DNA of 64,000 nucleotides from Schaalia sp. JY-X169 (GTDB lineage: Bacteria > Actinomycetota > Actinomycetes > Actinomycetales > Actinomycetaceae). A program made the position numbers and the translations under genes. Position 1 is the first letter of the stretch; each line of letters opens with the position of its first letter. Of this stretch, positions 27,815 through 39,460 are shown piece after piece. The stretch spans positions 372,001 to 436,000 of the forward strand of contig NZ_CP059675.1 of NCBI RefSeq assembly GCF_014069575.1, in the 5' to 3' direction. Under the pieces are notes generated by a model. It saw only the letters and a list, made by a program, of their open reading frames with translations. It did no database searches and had not been told where the DNA came from.

Positions 27815-30800
27815 ATGCGGATCATCAATAATGTCTCCGATCTCTTGGGAGACGACCTTAAGTCCGAGATCGCGCCGGGCTCGAAGGTGCGCATCGCTGC
27901 GTCGACGTTCTCAATCTTCGCGTTTGAAGCGCTCCGCGATGAGCTCGAGAACGTCAGCGCGCTGGAATTCATCTTCACTTCGCCGTCATTCGTGACTGAG
28001 AAGGTGACAGATAAGCTTTGTAAGGAGCGTCGCGAGTTCTTCATCCCGGGCGCCCGCGCCGAGTCGAGCCTCGCGGGGTCGGAGTTCGAGATTAGGCTAC
28101 GCAACAAACTCACTCAGCGTGCGATCGCGCGTGAGTGCGCGGATTGGGTTCGCCGCAAGGTCACCTTCCGTTCGAATGCCACGGGAAACGAGATGCAGCA
28201 GTTCGCCGTGGTCGACGATAAGGCTGCTTATGCGCAGCTGCAAGGGTTCACCACCGCCGATCTTGGTTACGAGCGCGGTAATGCGGTGTCGAGCTTCGTG
28301 AACAGGATCGATGAAGCTCCAATGACTGCGCAGTATATGCAGCTGTTTGACCAGATTTGGAATAACCCTGATCAGGTCAGTGATGTCACCCAGGCCGTCC
28401 ACGACCACATCGCCACCGTGTACACCGAGAACTCCCCGGCCCGAATCTACTTCCTGATCCTCTATAACCTGTTCGCTGAGTTCCTTGATGACATCAACGA
28501 GGACGTGCTACCCAACGATCTCACCGGCTACCAGGAGACGAAGGTCTGGCAGAGCCTCTACAACTTCCAGCGCGACGCGGCCACCGGCATCATCAACAAG
28601 TTGGAGACCTATAACGGCTGTATTCTTGCTGATTCCGTGGGCCTCGGTAAGACGTTCACGGCGCTTGCGGTCATCAAGTACTACGAGTTGCGCAATAAGT
28701 CGGTGCTGGTGCTCTGCCCGAAGAAGCTCTCTGAGAACTGGACGAACTACAACGCCAACCTGACGACCAACATTTTCGCCTCCGATCGGTTCAACTACGA
28801 CGTGCTGGCTCACACTGATCTTTCCCGAACTAAGGGCGAGTCGCTCGGCCTGCGGCTGGATCGGATCAACTGGGGCAATTACGACCTCGTCGTAATTGAT
28901 GAGTCCCACAACTTCCGCAACGCCGACTACGCAGAAGAAAAGGAGTCGCGCTACCAGCGCCTCATGCGCCAGGTCATCCGCGAGGGCGTGAAGACCAAGG
29001 TGTTGATGCTCTCAGCGACCCCGGTCAACAACCGTTTCAATGACCTTAAGAACCAGCTTCAGCTCGCCTACGAGGGTGAGTCAGAGAACCTCGCTAAACA
29101 CCTCAACCTGTCCACGACGGTTGAGAAGGTGTTCTCTGATGCGCAGCACGTGTTCAACGAGTGGTCCAAACTCGCTCCCGAGCTGCGCACCACCGAGCGC
29201 ATCCTCCAGATGCTCGACTTCGACTTCTTCGAGCTGCTCGATTCAGTCACTATCGCGCGTTCACGCAAGCACATCCAAGCGTTCTACGACACCACCGAGA
29301 TCGGTGCTTTCCCAGAACGGCGCCCACCTCTTTCGATCCGGGAGCCACTAACAGACCTCCCGGACGTACCCGACTTTAATGACATCTTCGAGCAACTTCA
29401 GGCACTGACCCTTGCGGTCTACACCCCGCTCGGATATGTGTTCAAGAGCCGGCGCTCGAAATATGAGGATCTTTACAACATCACTGCAGGTGGAGTGCAG
29501 TCCAGCATTGGGCAGGCTGGCCGCGAAGAGGGCTTGAAGAAGCTGATGACCGTGAACTTGCTGAAGCGGTTGGAGAGCTCGGTTGACGCTTTCCGCCTCA
29601 CCCTGATGAAGATAGAAGGCTCCGTCACCCAGACGCTTAGGCGCATCAGCAACCACGCGGGTAATCTCGCTGATCTGAGCCCCGAACTTGCCGACCTCGA
29701 CTTCGATCTCGATGACGAAGACGACGCCAACATCGAGGCACTGTCCTTCGGTGAGAAGATCAAGATCGACCTCGACGACCTCGACATCGAGTCCTGGCAA
29801 CGCGACCTGTGGAACGACCGCGAGACCCTGCGCGAGCTCCTCGACGAGATGCGCAAGGTCACCCCCGAGCACGACCTCAAACTTCGCAAGCTCAAGCAGC
29901 TCATCGAGGACAAGGCCGGGCACCCGATCAACGACGGCAACCGCAAAGTGCTGGTGTTCTCTGCCTTCGCTGACACGGCCAACTATCTCTATCGAGAGCT
30001 GGCGCCCACCCTCACTGCGGCAGGACTGGACACTGCCGTCATCACCGGCGGCAGCCACGGAGCGAAAACGACCCTCGGCACGGGCTTCGACTTCCAGCAG
30101 GTCATGTCGCTGTTCTCGCCCCGCTCCAAGCAGCGCCACCTCACGATGCCACGCGAGACCCGCGAACTGGACGTCCTCATCGGCACCGACGTGATCAGCG
30201 AGGGCCAGAACCTCCAGGACTGCGACTACCTGATCAACTACGACATCCACTGGAACCCGGTGCGCATCATCCAGCGCTTCGGGCGCATCGACCGCATCGG
30301 CTCCACCAACAGCCAGATTCAGCTGGTGAACTTCTGGCCGGACATCTCCCTTGATGAGTACATCAACCTCAAGGAACGCGTCGAGAACCGCATGGTCATC
30401 GCCGACCTTGCCAGTACCGCCGACGACAACGTCCTTACCCTCGAAGACTCCGACGCGGCCTTCCGCAAGGAGCAGCTCCGCAAGCTTCAGGACGAGGTCA
30501 TCGAGCTCGAGGATGTCCGAACGGGGGTCTCGATCATGGACTTGGGCCTCAACGACTTCCGCATGGACCTGCTCGGCTACATCAAGAATCACGGTGATCT
30601 TGCGGCTGTCCCCAAGGGCCTCCATGCTGTGATTCCGTCGGCACCGGATAAGGGTCTTGTACCCGGTGTGATTTTCGCGCTTCGCAACGTCGACGCACAC
30701 GAGGATCTGTTCAGCGACAAAGGCGGCAACCGAGGCAACCGGCTCCACCCCCACTACCTTGTCTACCTCGACGATCAGGGAAATGTCGTCGCGGACCACA

Positions 30801-31105
30801 CCGAAGCCAAGCACCTCCTAGACCTGCTCCGCGTCGGTTGCCGACCCTACGAGGATCCGGTCACTGAAGTTGTCCGCCTGTTCAACACCGCAACCAGCGA
30901 GGGCGCCAGGATGGACAAATATTCGGCGCTACTCACAGACGCGATTCACTCCATGATCGATGTTACCGAGGAGCGCGACATCGACAGTCTTTTCACGGGC
31001 GGGCACACAACAGCTCTCACCCAAACCATCGCCGGCCTTGACGACTTTGAGTTGACCGCGTTCATCGCCGTCGTAGATCCCAGCGAGGGAGGTGCCGATG
31101 ACTGA
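27815..31105 (+). CDS. SNF2-type helicase with N-terminal PLD-like region
   Basis: A 1096-aa superfamily 2 helicase heading the defence locus. An N-terminal segment (about 1-160) resembles the phospholipase-D-like module found on such helicases (RIAASTFSIFAFEALRDEL), but no intact HxK motif is visible. The helicase core has Walker A ADSVGLGKTFTALAVIKYYE (about 275), VVIDESHNFRN (about 360), LSATPVNNRF (about 403), GTDVISEGQNLQDCDYLINY (about 793) and QRFGRIDRIGSTN (about 823). SNF2-like helicases with methyltransferases act in anti-phage or DNA-modification systems. It overlaps the DUF4391 gene by 8 bases. Confidence 0.88.
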   Translation: MRIINNVSDLLGDDLKSEIAPGSKVRIAASTFSIFAFEALRDELENVSALEFIFTSPSFVTEKVTDKLCKERREFFIPGARAESSLAGSEFEIRLRNKLTQRAIARECADWVRRKVTFRSNATGNEMQQFAVVDDKAAYAQLQGFTTADLGYERGNAVSSFVNRIDEAPMTAQYMQLFDQIWNNPDQVSDVTQAVHDHIATVYTENSPARIYFLILYNLFAEFLDDINEDVLPNDLTGYQETKVWQSLYNFQRDAATGIINKLETYNGCILADSVGLGKTFTALAVIKYYELRNKSVLVLCPKKLSENWTNYNANLTTNIFASDRFNYDVLAHTDLSRTKGESLGLRLDRINWGNYDLVVIDESHNFRNADYAEEKESRYQRLMRQVIREGVKTKVLMLSATPVNNRFNDLKNQLQLAYEGESENLAKHLNLSTTVEKVFSDAQHVFNEWSKLAPELRTTERILQMLDFDFFELLDSVTIARSRKHIQAFYDTTEIGAFPERRPPLSIREPLTDLPDVPDFNDIFEQLQALTLAVYTPLGYVFKSRRSKYEDLYNITAGGVQSSIGQAGREEGLKKLMTVNLLKRLESSVDAFRLTLMKIEGSVTQTLRRISNHAGNLADLSPELADLDFDLDDEDDANIEALSFGEKIKIDLDDLDIESWQRDLWNDRETLRELLDEMRKVTPEHDLKLRKLKQLIEDKAGHPINDGNRKVLVFSAFADTANYLYRELAPTLTAAGLDTAVITGGSHGAKTTLGTGFDFQQVMSLFSPRSKQRHLTMPRETRELDVLIGTDVISEGQNLQDCDYLINYDIHWNPVRIIQRFGRIDRIGSTNSQIQLVNFWPDISLDEYINLKERVENRMVIADLASTADDNVLTLEDSDAAFRKEQLRKLQDEVIELEDVRTGVSIMDLGLNDFRMDLLGYIKNHGDLAAVPKGLHAVIPSAPDKGLVPGVIFALRNVDAHEDLFSDKGGNRGNRLHPHYLVYLDDQGNVVADHTEAKHLLDLLRVGCRPYEDPVTEVVRLFNTATSEGARMDKYSALLTDAIHSMIDVTEERDIDSLFTGGHTTALTQTIAGLDDFELTAFIAVVDPSEGGADD

Positions 31106-31766
31106 CATTCTTTACCGGTGGCCTGAGGCCGCGAAGTTCGGCAGACGCGTGCCAAAAGAGAAGTTCTACGAACGTGGCGCCGTAACCACCGTCGTGCGTG
31201 AGAAGCTCGTCAGCGAAGTCCAGCGCATCACTTGGGCGTACAAGCTTGCCGAGTCCACCGTCAATCTGCCCGGCACACCCGCAGTCCCGGAGGTGCAGGT
31301 CTTCACGATAGACGCCAAGACCAAGGATGTCGGCGAGGACGTGCTTGGCGCCATCGACAAGGCGATCCCGTTCCCCATCATCTTCGAGATTCTGCGATAC
31401 CCCACTGAGAGCCGCGAAGTCAGGATGGTGGCTGCACACAAACAGCTCGGAACCGGAGCGCCGAAACTCAGCGACTACTACTCAACCGGCTGGCAGTCAG
31501 AGGACACGATACGGCAGGCCCTGCCAACAGCGATCAGTTTGCCTGCGCTTTACGCAGCACTCCTAGAACCACTGACACCTCTCACTGTCCGCCCTGGCGA
31601 GAACTTGTCGGAGGTTGCTGAGAGACTGACTGTAGTGCGGAAGTTGGAACGCGAGGTCGCGAGCTTGGAGCGAAAGCTCCGAACCGAGCCGCAGTTTAAC
31701 CGCAAGGTTGATTTCCGCCGCGCACTAAAGACGAAGCAACACGAACTCACTGAGTTGGTCAGATGA
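31098..31766 (+). CDS. DUF4391 protein
   Basis: A 222-aa protein of a family that repeatedly sits between a helicase and a type III-like methyltransferase. It carries LYRWPEAAKFGRRVPKEKFY at the start, a core with EVQVFTIDAKTKD and PFPIIFEIL, and a C-terminal coiled-coil segment (VVRKLEREVASLERKLRTE). The function is unknown; it is presumably a structural or specificity subunit. ATG 31098 has GGGAGG upstream and overlaps the helicase stop; an in-frame GTG at 31092 is less likely. The next gene starts 17 bases downstream. Confidence 0.82.
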   Translation: MTDILYRWPEAAKFGRRVPKEKFYERGAVTTVVREKLVSEVQRITWAYKLAESTVNLPGTPAVPEVQVFTIDAKTKDVGEDVLGAIDKAIPFPIIFEILRYPTESREVRMVAAHKQLGTGAPKLSDYYSTGWQSEDTIRQALPTAISLPALYAALLEPLTPLTVRPGENLSEVAERLTVVRKLEREVASLERKLRTEPQFNRKVDFRRALKTKQHELTELVR

Positions 31767-31783
31767 AGGGCAGAAGGTAACCG

Positions 31784-33736
<1,953 letters not shown>

Positions 33737-33826
33737 ATGCGTCATTGCCGAGCACTCTGGAGACTTGGGCGAGCAGTACTCACGCAAGTCGTTGCAGTGT
33801 GCCTCATTATCGGGCTGGGTGGCGTG

Positions 33827-35683
33827 ATGGAGAAACGCACACTGCACACACCCGACCTCATCGGTCAAAACATCGAGAGAATCGCCGACCTGTTCCCGCA
33901 GGTCATGACTGAGTCTCGCGACTCAGACGGCAACGTCATCCCCGCGGTCGATTTCGACCTGCTGCGGCAGGAGCTATCCGATCACATCGTTGAGGGGCCT
34001 CAGGAGCGGTACCGCCTGGATTGGCCAGGCAAACGCGCCGCCGCCTTCGCGGCGAACGCGCCGATCGCTAAGACGCTTCGTCCAGTGCGTGAAGAGTCGG
34101 TGGACTTCGATAGCACTGAGAACCTCTTCATCGAGGGGGACAACCTTGACGCCCTTAAGCTGCTTCAGGAGTCGTACCTCGGCAAGGTGAAGCTGATCTA
34201 CATCGACCCGCCCTACAACACGGGGAATGACTTCGTTTACAACGATGACTTCGCCGAAACCAGTGTTGAATATCTTGAACGCTCCGGCCAGGTGTCTGAG
34301 TCTGGTGACCGGCTACTCGCTAACTCTGAGGCGAACGGTCGCTTCCATTCGGACTGGCTGACCATGATGTACCCGCGGCTGAAGCTGGCACGAAACCTGC
34401 TGAGGGAGGCAGGCATCATTGCAATCTCAATCGATGACAACGAGGTATCGAATCTCCGGTTTGTCTGTGACGAGGTGTTTGGCAGACAGAACTTCGTTGC
34501 ACAGTTTGTATGGATGACCAAGAACGCCGCACGCGGAGTTCCTCCCAAGACGCTCCTAATGTCGAACCATGAGTATATCGTCGTATATGCGCGGGCAGTG
34601 GAGAATGTGCGGTTCCAGGGTCTGGATCGCGATGAAGCCGATTTCTCCAACCCGGATGGTGACCCACGAGGTCTCTGGCGTTCAGAGAGTATGAAAGCAA
34701 CCGGCGCCCAAGATAATTTCTTCGCGATCCGTGACCCCGAGACGGGGAACGAGTTCCATGCGAACTGGGCCTTCTCGTCCAGCCGAGTCACCGAGATGGT
34801 TGCGGATGGCTTGGTCCTTTTCCCGGCTTCTGCGGAGGGAACTCCTCGGCAGAAGAAGTTTATTGATTCTTATGTGAATGACCGCAAAGCGTTCGTGACT
34901 GGCTTGGGTTGGCACTCGACTGAGAATGCAACGAAGTCGTTGATGGCCCTCTTTGATGGCGAGAAAGTATTTGACTTTCCCAAGCCGCTGGAGCTGTTGA
35001 TGTTCTTGATTCGTCAGGCGACTTCGGTCCACGACAAAGATCTGGTTATGGATTTATTTGCTGGATCCGGGTCCTCTGGTGCTGCGACGATGAAGTTGAA
35101 CGCAGAGGACAGTGGCGATCGTCGCTTCGTAATGGTCCAGCTAGCTGAGTCGATTTCCGACCAAGGGGCTGCCGGTCGCTTTGGGTTAAAGAACATCGCC
35201 GACCTTTCGCGGGAGCGCATCCGGCGTACAGCCTCAGAGATCGGCAGCAACTCTGGACTTGTCCGTGCCGGGCTCGATCTCGGCTTCCGTTCGCTTCGTG
35301 TTGATAGCAGCAACAAAGCCGATGTGCTGAGAACAGGGGATGACACAGAGCAGCTTGAACTCGACGACCTGACACCAAGCATCAAGCCCGACCGCTCCGG
35401 AGAAGACCTGCTGTTCCAAGTTCTCCTCGACTGGGGCCTTGAACTGTCGCTTCCGATTGTGCGTGAGATGGTGGACGACCGGGACGTGTTCTCGGTCGAC
35501 GATGGCGCGCTGATAGCTTGCTTTGCGGAGTCTGTGACTCCCGAGGTTGTGAGAGTTATTGCTGACCGTGAGCCGCTGCGCGCGGTGTTCCGTGATGATG
35601 CTTTCGAGTCTGATGCTGCGCGTATCAATACCGAGCAGGTGTTTCGTGAGGTGTCACCTGCGACTGAGGTAAGGACCATCTGA
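33827..35683 (+). CDS. Type III-like adenine methyltransferase Mod2
   Basis: A 618-aa beta-class N6-adenine methyltransferase, tandem paralogue of Mod1. YIDPPYNTGNDF (about 120) and DLFAGSGSSGAATMKLN (about 410) are the motif IV and motif I sites. The N- and C-terminal parts align closely with Mod1 without the repeat tract (GALIACFAESVTPEVVRVIA, then DREPLRAVF), while the target-recognition region differs. ATG 33737 is also in frame, but the 30 extra residues have no counterpart in Mod1. ATG 33827 aligns with the Mod1 start (MEKRTLHTPDLIG against MEKLRMTSPDLTQ). Its ribosome site is weak, and the alternate frame of mod1 stops as TGATG on this start. Confidence 0.93.
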   Translation: MEKRTLHTPDLIGQNIERIADLFPQVMTESRDSDGNVIPAVDFDLLRQELSDHIVEGPQERYRLDWPGKRAAAFAANAPIAKTLRPVREESVDFDSTENLFIEGDNLDALKLLQESYLGKVKLIYIDPPYNTGNDFVYNDDFAETSVEYLERSGQVSESGDRLLANSEANGRFHSDWLTMMYPRLKLARNLLREAGIIAISIDDNEVSNLRFVCDEVFGRQNFVAQFVWMTKNAARGVPPKTLLMSNHEYIVVYARAVENVRFQGLDRDEADFSNPDGDPRGLWRSESMKATGAQDNFFAIRDPETGNEFHANWAFSSSRVTEMVADGLVLFPASAEGTPRQKKFIDSYVNDRKAFVTGLGWHSTENATKSLMALFDGEKVFDFPKPLELLMFLIRQATSVHDKDLVMDLFAGSGSSGAATMKLNAEDSGDRRFVMVQLAESISDQGAAGRFGLKNIADLSRERIRRTASEIGSNSGLVRAGLDLGFRSLRVDSSNKADVLRTGDDTEQLELDDLTPSIKPDRSGEDLLFQVLLDWGLELSLPIVREMVDDRDVFSVDDGALIACFAESVTPEVVRVIADREPLRAVFRDDAFESDAARINTEQVFREVSPATEVRTI

Positions 35684-35691
35684 GGAACGCC

Positions 35692-35925
35692 ATGACCTTG
35701 ACGAACGACGAACTCACTGAGGTCCTCGACCGCCTGCTGGCCGGCGGGGAGAACGAGGTTGTTGAGTTCAAGGAGGCCGCACACCGGTTCTCGGCCGACA
35801 ATACAGATGAGTACACGCTGAGTGAGCAAGTTCCACTGGGTTGCCGTAACCCGGTGCCAGTCTCTGCGATGACTGACCTCAACCACGGTGGGAGCTTACG
35901 TAAATGGGAACTCAATTGGAGCTGA
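35692..35925 (+). pseudogene. Truncated AlbA_2/Schlafen-like ATP-binding gene
   Basis: A 77-aa frame starting MTLTNDELTEVLDRLLAGGE followed by NEVVEFKEAAHRFSADN, which matches the start of AlbA_2 (Schlafen-type) DNA-binding/ATPase proteins that accompany helicase-methyltransferase loci. After about residue 38 the family resemblance stops and the frame soon ends. Full-length members have several hundred residues. It is best read as the remnant of a deleted gene; the following sequence to 36209 holds no intact gene. Confidence 0.6.
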
Positions 35926-36027
35926 CTAACGTAAGCGTCCGCGTGCCAAATGATGCGTTCGCGGCTAATTTCCAACGCGTGCCTTGCGTTTAGGGGCCAA
36001 CATGTACGCAAGGAGTGAACGTAACGA

Positions 36028-36213
36028 ATGAAGCTTCAGTTCAAGGTACATGGGAACGTGCCTGACCGGGCAGAAAGGACTGGAGGGTTGCAGATAGGAA
36101 GGGTGAGGGGGGTGGCGTTATGCGACGCGCCAGGTCTCAGAGAATGGCCGATTCTCAACGGAGTGGCGACTTCACCCATGCAGAAAGAACACAGAAAGGA
36201 ACGCAACGTATGA
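36028..36213 (+). other. Short frame duplicating the start of res, coupled to it
   Basis: The 20 bases ATGAAGCTTCAGTTCAAGGT occur at 36028-36047 and again at the res start (36210-36229), both behind similar ribosome-site sequences (AAGGAGTGAACGTAACGA and AAAGGAACGCAACGT). The first copy opens a 61-aa frame beginning MKLQFKV that ends with TGA overlapping the res ATG (ATGA at 36210). It is either a duplication scar left with the upstream deletion or a leader peptide that feeds ribosomes into res. Confidence 0.5.
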
Positions 36214-39200
36214 AGCTTCAGTTCAAGGTCCAGCAGTACCAGACGGACGCCGTGGATTCCGTTGTTGACGTGTTCGCGGGGCAACCAAAGATTGATGGCA
36301 TCTCCTACCGGGTTGATCCTGGTAGGCAGGTGTTGGGGTACAAGCAAGGGATGCTCACTGAAGGCGACGACGCGCATGACGCAGGGCTGCGTAATGCTGA
36401 GATTGTCTTGTCACGGGAACAGCTGCTTGACAATGTGCGAGCCATTCAGCGAGCGCAAAACCTTCCGTTGTCAGAGAAACTCACTTTCAGTGCTGCAGCT
36501 CCTGCGGCTCCCAACCTAGACATTGAGATGGAAACGGGCACGGGTAAGACCTACGTTTACATCAAGACGATCATGGAGTTGCACAAGCGGTACGGGTGGT
36601 CGAAGTACATCATTGTGGTGCCATCGGTCGCGATCCGCGAGGGCGTGAAGAAATCGTTCGACGTGACGGCCGAGCACTTCCAACAGCAGTACGGCACAAA
36701 GCCGCGGTCGTTCATCTACAACTCATCCCAGCTGCACGAGTTGGAACGGTTCAGTTCGGATGCTGGCGTGCAGGTGATGATCATCAACATCCAGGCGTTC
36801 AACGCCACCGGCAAGGACAACAGGCGCATCTACGACGAGCTTGATGACTTCCAGTCGCGTCGTCCAATCGACGTGATCAGTGCGAATCGTCCGATCGTGA
36901 TCATCGACGAGCCACAGAAGATTGGAGCTCCCAAGTCGCTGGAAGCGCTGTCACGGTTCAACGCGTTGATGCTGTTGCGGTACTCCGCCACCCACAAGGT
37001 TGACCACACCAAGGTGCACCGCCTCGATGCGCTTGATGCCTACAACCAGAAGCTCGTGAAGAAGATTGCCGTGCGTGGCATTACCGTGAAGGGACTCGCC
37101 GGGTCGACGGCCTACCTATACTTGGACGCCATAGAAATTTCCAAGGGTGCTAGACCTCGAGCGCGGGTCGAGATTGAGGTGCAGACGGCCTCGGGCATCA
37201 AACGGCAGGTCAAACGCCTCGATATGGGCGCCAACCTCCACGATGTTTCAAACGGGATCGAGGCATACAAGGGCCTCTTCATTACCGAGGTGGATGCCAA
37301 TCGCGATGTGATCGAGCTGAGTAACGGCGACGTTGTCGTGGCGGGGCAGATTACCGAGGACGTCACAGAGGATGTGAAACGGCGCATCCAGATTCGTGAG
37401 GTCGTTCGCGCGCATCTGGACAAGGAGCGCGAGCTGTTCGGACAGGGCATCAAGGTGCTGTCGCTGTTCTTTATCGATGAGGTCGCCAAGTACCGCGACT
37501 ACAGTCGCGAGGACACGCTGGGGGACTACGCGCGCATCTTTGAGGAGGAGTACGCTGCAATTCGCGACGAGGTCCTGGGCGAACTCGCCCTCGACTCCGT
37601 AGCGGGGCAGTATCAGGAATACCTGCGCCGCGACCCTGTTGGGGAGGTTCACGAAGGGTACTTCTCAATCGATAAGAAGACTAAGCAGCAGGTTGATGGC
37701 AAGATTTCTCGCCGTGGCGATGACAAGGGCCAGTCGACGGACATCGGCGCATACGACTTGATTCTGAAAGACAAGGAACGTCTGCTGTCGTTTGCTGAGC
37801 CCGTCCGGTTCATCTTCTCCCACTCTGCGTTGCGCGAAGGCTGGGATAACCCCAACGTGTTCGTAATGGGCATTCTCAAGAAAAGCGACAATACCGTCTC
37901 ACGTCGCCAGGAGATCGGTCGCGGGCTACGCCTGGCCGTCGACCAGCGCGGTGAACGTATGGACAACCCCGTCACGGTGCATGACATCAACGAGCTAACT
38001 GTTGTCACTGACGAGTCCTACACCGACTTCGTGACTGGTCTGCAACGCGAAATCTCCGAATCGCTTGCGGCACGACCCCGCAAAGCCAGTGCCAAGTTCT
38101 TCGAGGGGAAAGTTCTGTTCAACGACATTGATGAGACCAGGCACGCGATCACGGAGCGTGAATCCAAAGAACTGCATTTCTGGCTGATCCAGCACGGGTT
38201 CATCGACATCGATGAACACCTCAGCGAAAAGTGGCTCAATCGCGGGGCCTTGGATGAAATGCCGGAACTTCCCGAGTCTCTTCGGCCCTTCCACTACCAG
38301 GTTGCAGAAATCGTTGACTCACTGAATGCGGAAATCCCATTGCCGCCAGATGGTAAGAAGCTGAAGAAGATACCTCTGAATGAAGCCAACTTCGCGCGCA
38401 AGGAGTTCCAAGCCCTGTGGGGTAGGATCAATCACCGCGCCGTGTATCAGGTTGAATTCGACTCTGATGAGCTGATCCGCAAGGCCGTCCGCCACCTAGA
38501 CCAGCACCTCAAAGTTGCGTCGCTACAGTACGTTGTGCAAGCCGGTAAGCAAAAGGAACTGCTAGAAACCGACGATTTGACGAGCGGTAGCGGCTTCGCC
38601 GTGCAGGCCACGCAGACGCATACCGAGGCCGTGAGTGCACGTTCGCAAGTCAAGTACGACCTGTTGGGTGAAATCACCGAGAAGACCCAACTCACCCGCC
38701 GCACGGTCGCAGCGGTCCTTACCGGCGTCACGCCCGCAACATTTGCTAAGTTCCGTCTCAACCCCGAGCAGTTCATAACCGAGGCAGCCCGGCTCATCAA
38801 CGAGCAGAAGGCCACGGTCATCGTTGAGCACCTCGCCTACGACGCGCTCGAAGACCGCTTTGACTCTGCGATCTTCACCGAGAACCAGACCACCCAAGAC
38901 TTCTCAAAGGCCGGATCGAAGCTCAAGAAGCACGTCTACGACTATGTAGTCACCGATTCCGATGTTGAGCGTGATTTCGTTACTGAGCTCGACACCAGCC
39001 AGGAGGTCGCCGTTTACGCGAAACTTCCGCGAGGGTTCTTCATTCCCACCCCGGTTGGTGACTACAACCCGGACTGGGCGATTGCGTTCACCGAGGGGAG
39101 CGTCAAGCACGTCTACTTTGTAGCCGAGACCAAAGGGTCGCTGTCCACGCTACAGCTCAAGGGCGTCGAGGATGCCAGGATCGAGTGTGCTCGGAAGTTC

Positions 39201-39290
39201 TTTGCGTCGCTCACCGAGAAGAACGGCAACGACGTCACCTACGACGTGGTAACCGACTACGGCGAACTGATGCAGCTTGTGACGGTGTAA
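36210..39290 (+). CDS. Type III restriction enzyme Res-like helicase-nuclease
   Basis: A 1026-aa ATP-dependent restriction subunit partnering the Mod proteins. Walker A is METGTGKTYVYIKTIMELHK (about 105), the DEAD-type box VIIDEPQKIG (about 230), motif III RYSATHKVDH (about 258), and motifs V-VI FSHSALREGWDNPNVFVMGI and SRRQEIGRGLRLAVD (about 535-570). The C-terminal nuclease is PD-ExK-like: NPDWAIAF followed by VYFVAETKG (about 955-975). The start MKLQFKVQQYQTDAV has AAAGGA upstream; the frame is open to 36120 but without support. It ends 75 bases before palindromic element copy 2. Confidence 0.92.
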   Translation: MKLQFKVQQYQTDAVDSVVDVFAGQPKIDGISYRVDPGRQVLGYKQGMLTEGDDAHDAGLRNAEIVLSREQLLDNVRAIQRAQNLPLSEKLTFSAAAPAAPNLDIEMETGTGKTYVYIKTIMELHKRYGWSKYIIVVPSVAIREGVKKSFDVTAEHFQQQYGTKPRSFIYNSSQLHELERFSSDAGVQVMIINIQAFNATGKDNRRIYDELDDFQSRRPIDVISANRPIVIIDEPQKIGAPKSLEALSRFNALMLLRYSATHKVDHTKVHRLDALDAYNQKLVKKIAVRGITVKGLAGSTAYLYLDAIEISKGARPRARVEIEVQTASGIKRQVKRLDMGANLHDVSNGIEAYKGLFITEVDANRDVIELSNGDVVVAGQITEDVTEDVKRRIQIREVVRAHLDKERELFGQGIKVLSLFFIDEVAKYRDYSREDTLGDYARIFEEEYAAIRDEVLGELALDSVAGQYQEYLRRDPVGEVHEGYFSIDKKTKQQVDGKISRRGDDKGQSTDIGAYDLILKDKERLLSFAEPVRFIFSHSALREGWDNPNVFVMGILKKSDNTVSRRQEIGRGLRLAVDQRGERMDNPVTVHDINELTVVTDESYTDFVTGLQREISESLAARPRKASAKFFEGKVLFNDIDETRHAITERESKELHFWLIQHGFIDIDEHLSEKWLNRGALDEMPELPESLRPFHYQVAEIVDSLNAEIPLPPDGKKLKKIPLNEANFARKEFQALWGRINHRAVYQVEFDSDELIRKAVRHLDQHLKVASLQYVVQAGKQKELLETDDLTSGSGFAVQATQTHTEAVSARSQVKYDLLGEITEKTQLTRRTVAAVLTGVTPATFAKFRLNPEQFITEAARLINEQKATVIVEHLAYDALEDRFDSAIFTENQTTQDFSKAGSKLKKHVYDYVVTDSDVERDFVTELDTSQEVAVYAKLPRGFFIPTPVGDYNPDWAIAFTEGSVKHVYFVAETKGSLSTLQLKGVEDARIECARKFFASLTEKNGNDVTYDVVTDYGELMQLVTV

Positions 39291-39364
39291 GACTGTCGCA
39301 TGCGGGACATTCAAAGTGACTGGCAAGCCGTCGGAGCAGCGCGCGCCCGCCCTCCACAGCCCTG

Positions 39365-39440
39365 AAATGTATACGTGGGGAACCAAACTGCGTCTGGGGT
39401 AGGTACCCCACGGCCGCATCGGTTCCCCACATAAACATTT
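39365..39440 (+). repeat. Long palindromic intergenic element, copy 2
   Basis: Left arm AAATGTATACGTGGGG (39365-39380) is identical to copy 1. The right arm CCCCACATAAACATTT (39425-39440) carries two changes. The centre is TGGGGTAGGTACCCCA (39395-39410). Intervening arms also pair (GAACCAAACTGCG with CGCATCGGTTC, imperfect). Length (76 bp) and spacing equal copy 1. It sits between the convergent res and MFS genes, fitting a bidirectional terminator role. Confidence 0.85.
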
Positions 39441-39460
39441 CGCGACGCTGTCGTCTCCTC

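Noticed and set aside
29348-30814. 488-aa minus-strand frame
   Set aside because: It is the antisense shadow of the helicase gene, whose motifs are intact on the plus strand.
35014-35886. 290-aa minus-strand frame
   Set aside because: Antisense to mod2, which has clear methyltransferase motifs; composition is that of a shadow frame.
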